From NCBI RefSeq assembly GCF_026914265.1, contig NC_069135.1, positions 21,197,639 through 21,261,638 of the forward strand: a stretch of DNA of 64,000 nt, given 5' to 3'. The notes beneath the pieces are model-generated. The model worked only from the letters and a program-made list of their open reading frames with translations, ran no database searches and was not told where the DNA came from. Position numbers and translations under genes: made by a program. How positions within the stretch are numbered: position 1 is the stretch's first letter; each line of letters begins with the position of its first letter. This DNA is from Mya arenaria. Taxonomy: Eukaryota > Mollusca > Bivalvia > Myida > Myidae. Shown here piece by piece: positions 57,985 to 64,000 of this stretch.

Positions 57985-60402
57985 CTGCAAAAAACAATGA
58001 CAAAATTAATATTATAAGTATCTTCCATGGCCGAGAGTGTAAGATAGGTTCATTCCGACCCGAGCGTAGGGTGTTTTGCGGAAACGAGGTTTACAGAGTT
58101 TCCACAAAACACCGTGCAGGAGGGTCGGGATGAAACTATCTTACACGAGCGGCTATGGTAGATGCTTTTTCTCCCACCTCAGTTAAACAAAATTAATTAA
58201 AAATGTATTTTTTGCTGGAAATCTTTTGTGCTTAGTGAAAATAATTGCGTATGGATATGCGATACCACGTGGTTGTCATGGATACTTGCGCAGTGATCCA
58301 GTTAATGTTAATAGTCAAATCGGTCTTTTTAAATAGTTCTAAGGAAAATGAAGCATTATTTCTTGAATGGTGCGTGAAAACTGTTTTATGGTGACATTTG
58401 AAGCGAGAAATAATTAATTAGCGTTCTAAATATTACCATAAGACAAGATTTCCTTGATGCTACTGACGACTGTCTTCAACAAGGGAGATTATTATAATGT
58501 GGTGACCGTTAAAAAGGAGTTCCATACGGGCATTTTATCTTCACCCGTGGGCAAGATAAGAATATCTAGCATGGTTAAATTATTGGATCTACTTATCTGA
58601 GGTGGGAGAAAATATTTTCTTAATCCTCACCTCAAATCAATGGATTTTCGCCAAAATAAATGAGGTGAGCGGGCGCAATAAATTTCAATTTTTCATTTAT
58701 GAATGTCATTTTTTAAAGTATTCTTTTATTTTCCCTTCTGGGCGTAATTGAAGCATATACCCCACATGCATTCATTTACTAACTATTTTAGTTTCCCAGG
58801 ACTTGTCTGAGACAGAAAGAAAGTGGTTTTCTTGTCATTATTCGATATTTTGGTGAAAACTAGTGAGCAGTTGCTTGAAAAAAATGAAACTACTCGTACA
58901 TTTTTTTTTAATTAATTAAAAAAACAAATTGTGCAATGAAAAAACAGTTTGGTGTGGCCTTAGGACAAGAAAAAATATTGTTGGTTTCCAATTTCACTTA
59001 CAGATTATATTTCCATTTAAGCTTCAAAAAGTTGTTATAACATTTATTCATTCCTGCCCTTAAAGCCTCATCATTTCTTGTGAGGTGCTCTATAAAAATC
59101 ATATATACATATTTCTTGCTGATAAAAGAAACTACCAAACAGGAATAAAAGATCAACAGTAAGTAAAAGACTGTCCAGTGGCAATAACATTTTTGGGGTC
59201 AGTGCTGAATTTAGGGAAGGTTGGAACCTATATTTGCTATGCCAAAAGATGAAAATTCAAGATGTCTTTTTATAGCAAAACTGTATTTCAGCTTTCATAT
59301 TTTCAATCATGCTGATAACTCGGTTCAGAAATCAGATTAAGTAAACATACGACCCATTTTGCATATTTTAAAAGCCATACTTTTTGTTAAGTTATAATGT
59401 TCTCGGATAATTTTTTACATTTCCTTTTCCTTCACTCAAAATATGGGGTCACCAGGGATCCAAATTTCACACGTATGTGGGTTGTATTCCTTAAAATGAC
59501 AATCAATGAACGACTAGATTTTTAAGTTTTTCTTAAACAAGCTATAGTAGCAACCTTATTCAGACATTTCAAATCACACATACTTCTCCATTCAGGTATA
59601 GAATACTCCATTGACTCGAAGGACTCGTCATATTTCGGCGCAGTGGGTTCGTCAGAAGGATCGGCATATTGGCTAAGGTACGGGTGGGCGAGTGCCTGCT
59701 CGGCTGTGATGCGCGTGTCTGCGTCCAGGTCCAGCATTCTCTCCAACAGATCTATGGCTGAAATATCAACATAATTTCAATAAAAACATGGAAACAACAG
59801 CAACATAAGCACATGCCAATGCTCGTCTGATTTTCTCAGTCAATAATGGGGCATTACTCAACAAATATATTTGACAGAGTTATGGTCCTTGTTACCAATA
59901 TGCATACTCTCACTGGTAACATGTGTTATATGTTAAATGTTTATCTCTTACACTGTACACATGTCCAACATAAGATTTTTGTACTACAGAAATCCAAAAA
60001 CATTTACAGGCTCAGCCCATGATGGTCATAATTTCTACTTTTATATTTTAGTTAGAGTTAGTGACCTTGCTATAAATGTGCATATTGTCACTGGTAACAT
60101 GTGTTCTATTCGTCATGTTAATCTGTTACACTGTTTCATACTCGTACTTCATAAAATCTGTAACCGAGTCCCTTTAACCAGTCTGAAGACCACTCAACCA
60201 AACTTCTCATTTGTGAACATATTTTGAGATAAATGAGTTTATAGACTTGATTTATAAATATTTTTTTGTGTATTACTTACAGATAACTTGCACTTAATTT
60301 CTAGGAAGGACAGGGGAACTTACCCATTGGATTTGCTCCTTCAAAAACTTTCTTGAAATCTTTCTTTTCCCACTTTGGCAGTTGCTGAATATAATTTCTT
60401 GC
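57920..60402 (-). CDS. p38 mitogen-activated protein kinase, C-terminal exons (partial)
   Basis: Stress- and cytokine-activated Ser/Thr kinase, MAPK14 type. Three exons are visible: 60402-60324, 59757-59584 and 57984-57920. All junctions are GT-AG and in phase, giving 105 residues and a stop. They encode [80 protein letters not shown], then [20 protein letters not shown] and GMETA. The [17 protein letters not shown], DPxDEP, YDxSFES, EW and YEEVISF elements are those of p38 C-lobe and L16 extension, including the common-docking-site acidic patch (DPSDEP). The kinase N-lobe, HRD, DFG and TGY exons are not in the window, so completeness cannot be judged. A retrotransposon lies in the next upstream intron. 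Confidence 0.93.
58030..58640. mobile_element. Hairpin-containing TIR element
   Basis: A long hairpin, GTGTAAGATAGGTTCATTCC with GGGTGTTTTGCGGAAAC against GTTTCCACAAAACACC and GATGAAACTATCTTACAC, spans about 58037-58154. CTTTTTCTCCCACCTCAG at about 58170 is inverted as CTGAGGTGGGAGAAAAT at about 58598. No frame. It lies in the last p38 intron. Confidence 0.65.
59584..59757 (-). CDS. p38 exon (IDLLERML to IPEWR)
   Basis: Acceptor GATATTTCAG, donor AGAA|GTATGT; 174 nt. The open frame continuing past the donor into MCDLKCLNK is intronic read-through. Confidence 0.93.
59840..60170. repeat. Old dispersed repeat with internal duplication
   Basis: ATGCATACTCTCACTGGTAA with CATGTGTTATAT recurs as GTGCATATTGTCACTGGTAA with CATGTGTTCTAT about 190 bp on. 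The phrase GAGTTATGGTCCTTGTTACC links it to the family at 35735. Frames over it are spurious. Confidence 0.5.
60324..60402 (-). CDS. p38 exon (ARNYIQ to GANPM)
   Basis: Acceptor TATTTTTCAG, donor ATGG|GTAAGT; starts in phase 0 and leaves one base. It ends GANPM, joined to A of the next exon. Confidence 0.92.
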
Positions 60403-60848
60403 CTGAAAAATAAAACACCAATTAAATGAAGAAAACAGCAAATATTATGATAAGGCATAAAAAATGTTTGTTTATGGTAACATCCCAAAAATAACTAGGA
60501 AGGGTAGGAAGAGAGTTTTTGTTCAAATAAACATTATGTCATGATCATATCCTTGCAAATAGCAATATTTCTTGCAAATATCACTCATATAATGCTGTTT
60601 TTATGGAGCTTTAATCTTTCAAAAATTAATGACAGTTGATGTTTCAAATTACATTTATGGTGGGAAGACCGTTTTTTTTTTTTTTTAATTACTAGGGACA
60701 AGGGCTTTTATAGATAGATTACCCGAAACAAACCAAAGAAATTAAAGCCTAGAAATTAAAGCCTAAGTAAAAGGAAGATCCTTAAACCTTTCACACAAGT
60801 ACAATTATACTATAATATATCACTTGTTAAATTTTCTCATATAGCGGA

Positions 60849-60948
60849 CATCAATGCTGATCTGTTTAAATTTGGTCATTCAAACATTGGTGACATGAGT
60901 ATATGTCCAAAGTTTTGTTTTAATAGCTGGAACATTTGTTTACTTATA
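60849..60948. repeat. Left part of old dispersed repeat split by the LINE
   Basis: CATGAGTATATGTCCAAAGT, TTGTTTTAATAGCTGGAACA and TTTGTTTACTTATA read on, across the LINE, into ATAGCCAACATTAAAACTTT at 62957, the other part of the same repeat. Confidence 0.55.
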
Positions 60949-62951
60949 AATGTGTGTTTATATTGTGTACAGTAAATTATGTAAGTCACAAGCAGGGTTT
61001 AGAACCAATTATAGTACAATTGACAATGCATTTACTATGTTATCTTTAATAAGTAAACAACTATATGTCCGAAAGAAACCTTTGTATGTCGCCTTTATTG
61101 ATTTTCAAAAGGCATTTGATTCAGTTATTAGACAAAAATTGTATGATGTTATTAGCCAGAATGGTGTAAAGGGAAATTTGTACAATGCTATTAATGCTAT
61201 ATATTCTTCTGTTAAAGCTTATGTTAAAACGGATGAAGGATGTTCAGATGTATTCACATGCCCTGTTGGTCTACGTCAGGGTTGCAGTCTTAGTCCTGTT
61301 TTATTCTGTATGTTCATAAATGAGTTATCTGTATTTATGTCTAATAATGATGTCAGAGGTATTCAACTTTTTCCGGATTATACAGAGATATTCTTATTGA
61401 TGTTTGCTGATGACATAGCTCTACTGTCGGATACGATAAGTGGGTTACAAAAGCAAATTAATTTACTGCATAAATATTGTCTAGAAATGAAGCTAACTGT
61501 TAATATTGATAAATCAAAAGTTGTTGTTTTTAAAAATGGTGGTAGAATCGCCAGAAGTGAGAAATGGGTGTACAATAGCAGATGTATAGAAGTTGTAAAT
61601 GGTTTTACGTATGTTGGTGTTTATTTTACAAGTAGATTGTCGATGTATAAAATGTCAGAATCTGTTGCCCTTAAGGCAAGACGTGTACTAAATCATATCT
61701 ATGTTTCTCTGCAGAATTTGTGTTATGTGCCTTACTCGATGTACTATAAAATATTTGATACTAAAATAAGTCCTATTCTATTATATGGATCAGAGCTGTG
61801 GGGACTAAAACATATGCAATGTATTGAATCTGTACATGTTACTGCTTGTAAAAGATATTTAAAAGTCCCACCCAGTGCTTGCAATGATGCTATATTAGCT
61901 GATCTTGGGAGATTTCCTATGTTTATTATGTCTGCCAAAAGATGTTTGAAATATTGGATTAGAATCCTGAATTTAAATAATGACAGATATGTTAGGAAAT
62001 GCTATAATATGCTTTTGTATTATGATAACTTGGGCATTGAATCATGGGTGACACATGTTAGAAAACATTTGTATATAAATGGTTTTGGATATATATGGGA
62101 ATGCCAATCTGTTGCAAATGAGAAAGTTTTCTTGCATCAATATGTTCAAAGGCTAAAAGACCAATATGTGCAAACTTGGAGAGAAAGGATATTCTCGAAT
62201 AGCAAGTTATTTCATTTTGCAAATTACAAAGATACCTTTGAAGTTGCATTATATGTACATGTTATTGATATTGTAAAGGTCAGAATCTGCTATGCAAGAT
62301 TTAGAAGTTCTTGTCACAATCTTATGATTGAAAAGGGGAGGCATTATGAAATAGATAGAGACTATAGATATTGTCCATATTGTGAATGTATTGTCGAGGA
62401 TGAATTTCATTTCCTTCTTGTGTGCCCCCTTTATTCTAAATTACGTGTTAAATACATATCTAGCATGTATCATGAGTTTCCAACATTGCAAAGATTTTAT
62501 AATTTGATGTCAAGTAGAAATGAGCTAATTATAAGAAATACTGCTATGTTTGTATACCATGCTTTTAAACTACGAAATAATTATTTCCATGATTATTATG
62601 TATAGGCATATATTTATGTCATTGTGCATTGTGTATTAATCATGAATTGAATGTTATATCAGCATATGAGATTGATAAAACTTCTTGCCATTTTACGCAT
62701 AGTATATCAATATTACCTTCATATGTGTTGAATTATAAGAAATGATGCACATTGTTAAATATGTCTAAGTACTTACACTGATATGTTTGTAAAATAGAAC
62801 CAATCTATAATATCTATATTACGTTATGAATAATGAATATTGAATTGCATAATTTTCATGACCTGTCATACCTGTTGTATTGATTTATATATATATGTTT
62901 ATGTAAATGATTGGGCCGGAGGCCATATATCATAATAAAATTATATATATA
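60949..62951 (+). mobile_element. 5'-truncated non-LTR retrotransposon with 8-bp target duplication
   Basis: The element lies between two copies of TACTTATA (60941-60948 and 62952-62959). It is 2003 bp and ends in an AT repeat tail (AATTATATATATATA) after GGGCCGGAGGCCATATATCA, a short palindromic segment. The reverse transcriptase frame is open to its stop. The endonuclease and the N-terminal part of the RT are missing, as expected for 5' truncation on insertion. Orientation is opposite to p38. Confidence 0.88.
60950..62608 (+). CDS. Non-LTR reverse transcriptase, N-terminally truncated
   Basis: 551 codons without interruption. RT motifs in order: QAGFRTNYSTIDNAF (residues about 15-29), the first catalytic Asp in AFIDFQKAFDS (about 48-58), GLRQGCSLSPVLF (about 107-119), the second catalytic pair in FADDIALLSD (about 151-160), then LTVNIDKSKVVVF and FTYVGVYF. 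After the thumb region comes ILLYGSELWG, and near the end CPYCECIVEDEFHFLLVCPL, a CCHC-type zinc knuckle common at the C-terminus of animal LINE ORFs. The ATG at 60950 is the first base triplet of the truncated insert and is probably fortuitous. An intact frame suggests recent insertion, but without the endonuclease it is unlikely to move on its own. The clade cannot be set by eye. Confidence 0.93.
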
Positions 62952-62959
62952 TACTTATA

Positions 62960-63060
62960 GCCAACATTAAAACTTTTGCACAACAATGCCGCCACAGCTG
63001 ATGCCACTAAGGCTATAACAATGCCTCAACTTTTATTCAAAAAGAAACAAGCTAAAAACA
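62960..63060. repeat. Right part of the dispersed repeat split by the LINE
   Basis: GCCAACATTAAAACTTTTGC, ACAACAATGCCGCCACAGC and CACTAAGGCTATAACAATGC resemble GCCAAGGTTAGAACATTGGC and CACCAAGGCTGCAACAATAA at about 54199-54262. Confidence 0.55.
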
Positions 63061-63736
63061 TTCCTTGAACATAAAAGAATACAAAAATCTGGATAGAATG
63101 AGGAAAGTGAGGTAGAAATAAAACTCTAGCTTGTGTATTAAACAAAGGTTTTATATTAGTTTCATTAAAGATTCAATTTTTTTCCCCAAAATGAAAATTT
63201 TCATTTTTCTTAAACTTTTAGTTACCAAGGTTAACACCCCCCTAAAAAATATTACTGTAAATACAAATAGTTAAGCTTAAAAAAATGGAATTCATCACAA
63301 GACCTGTGACAAAGGTTAAAGACATGATTAAAGTTATGGAACATGGACAATGGGACCATCTTATCAACGATGGAACCCTGCGCTCACTTTTACAAATCAG
63401 TATCCCTGTAATGGCATATATTCCATAACAACTTCTAAGAATGAAAACTTAAGATAAAGATTATCTTAATTTGAAAGTAAAGCTTTCAATCAAAATTATA
63501 AACTTTCATATCACACATTCCTTGGCCCATAATAACGAATAGTCATAATAGTAATAATTCAGAGTCTACACTCAAACACAGAAAAACAGTACTAAATGAT
63601 AACAAATTATTCTTTTCCCATTCCTCTTCAAATTTTTTTTGAATATTAGTAAATTTTTCACTTATGACGGTAATTCAGTAGTGTTCACAGTCGATGGTCT
63701 GCTAGGGAAAAGGTTGAAAAGTAACAATAAAATAAT
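63061..63736. other. Non-coding, probably p38 intron
   Basis: No exon of the missing p38 upstream part was recognised on the minus strand here, and there are no long frames. AT-rich. Confidence 0.4.
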
Positions 63737-63861
63737 GATATGCAGTTTTGAGCCTTTAGTCTAAACTCAAGACTTGAGACTGTTCATATTCATAGGCCAA
63801 AGCGCCAGGATTACTAACTGTCTCTAGTCTGAATTTTCACTCAAGCGGCCAAACTGCAAAT
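63737..63861. mobile_element. Short TIR element related to 21830-22059
   Basis: GATATGCAGTTTTGAGCC is inverted at the right end as GCGGCCAAACTGCAAATC. Internal CTCAAGACTTGAGACTGTTC and ATTACTAACTGTCTCTAGTC match the CAGTCTC/GAGACTG motifs of the copy at 21830. Confidence 0.6.
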
Positions 63862-64000
63862 CTTTATTTTATTGTAACTCTTTCTAGTTTTCTAGTCGAG
63901 TATTGATGATGTTTATTATTTGGTAATCTTGCTCAATTAATTAACCATATTTTCATAAAAAATGAAAAAAAAAAAAAATATAATAAAAGTGCTTTTCTGA

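Noticed and set aside
62760..62800. Possible p38 exon with donor GTAAGT near 62775 (minus strand)
   Set aside because: The upstream minus-strand codons do not resemble any p38 segment and the site lies in the LINE 3' UTR.

Overview
The window is eukaryotic nuclear DNA, AT-rich and gene-poor. It has spliced genes, long introns, many microsatellites and dense non-autonomous transposons. The protein families and the repeat types (foldback MITEs, minisatellites) suggest a lophotrochozoan animal, most likely a marine bivalve; the species cannot be named from sequence alone.

Five protein-coding loci can be supported. (1) Minus strand, 3274-14129: a six-exon class C GPCR of about 1275 residues. It has two Venus-flytrap (VFT) modules in tandem before one seven-helix domain. 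A distant 5' UTR exon may lie near 29290-29415. (2) Minus strand, 34529-41029: complete CDK9, four exons, 383 residues; the small first exon with the ATG and glycine loop was found by reading the minus strand. (3) Minus strand, about 44700-45673: a partial, possibly degenerate stathmin-domain (STMND1-like) gene with a MGNC myristoylation-type start and an apparent one-base slip in an A7 run. (4) Plus strand, 47189-47761: ARL6/BBS3, intact and uninterrupted by introns. (5) Minus strand, 57920-60402: the last three exons of a p38 MAP kinase, with upstream exons apparently outside the window.

The rest is repeats. 1-3270 is intergenic with a 300-bp foldback element. 4440-13890 holds the receptor introns, with a MITE and a 1.3-kb minisatellite. 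14170-29280 is a microsatellite and MITE field, including GAA, GAT, CAC/CAT and TA arrays. 27640-28540 is a 150-bp higher-order tandem repeat, and 30180-31995 is a 65-bp satellite of about 27 copies. The CDK9 introns contain a nested pair of inverted-repeat transposons, a 367-bp foldback, an 85-bp micro-MITE and a 367-bp TIR element. 42815-44640 has a minisatellite followed by a 397-bp tandem repeat. 60949-62951 is a 5'-truncated non-LTR retrotransposon with an open 551-codon frame and a visible 8-bp target-site duplication, inserted into an older repeat beside the p38 exons.

The genes do not form a pathway. CDK9 acts in transcription elongation, ARL6 in cilium traffic, p38 in stress signalling. 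The receptor is the item most likely to be undescribed.
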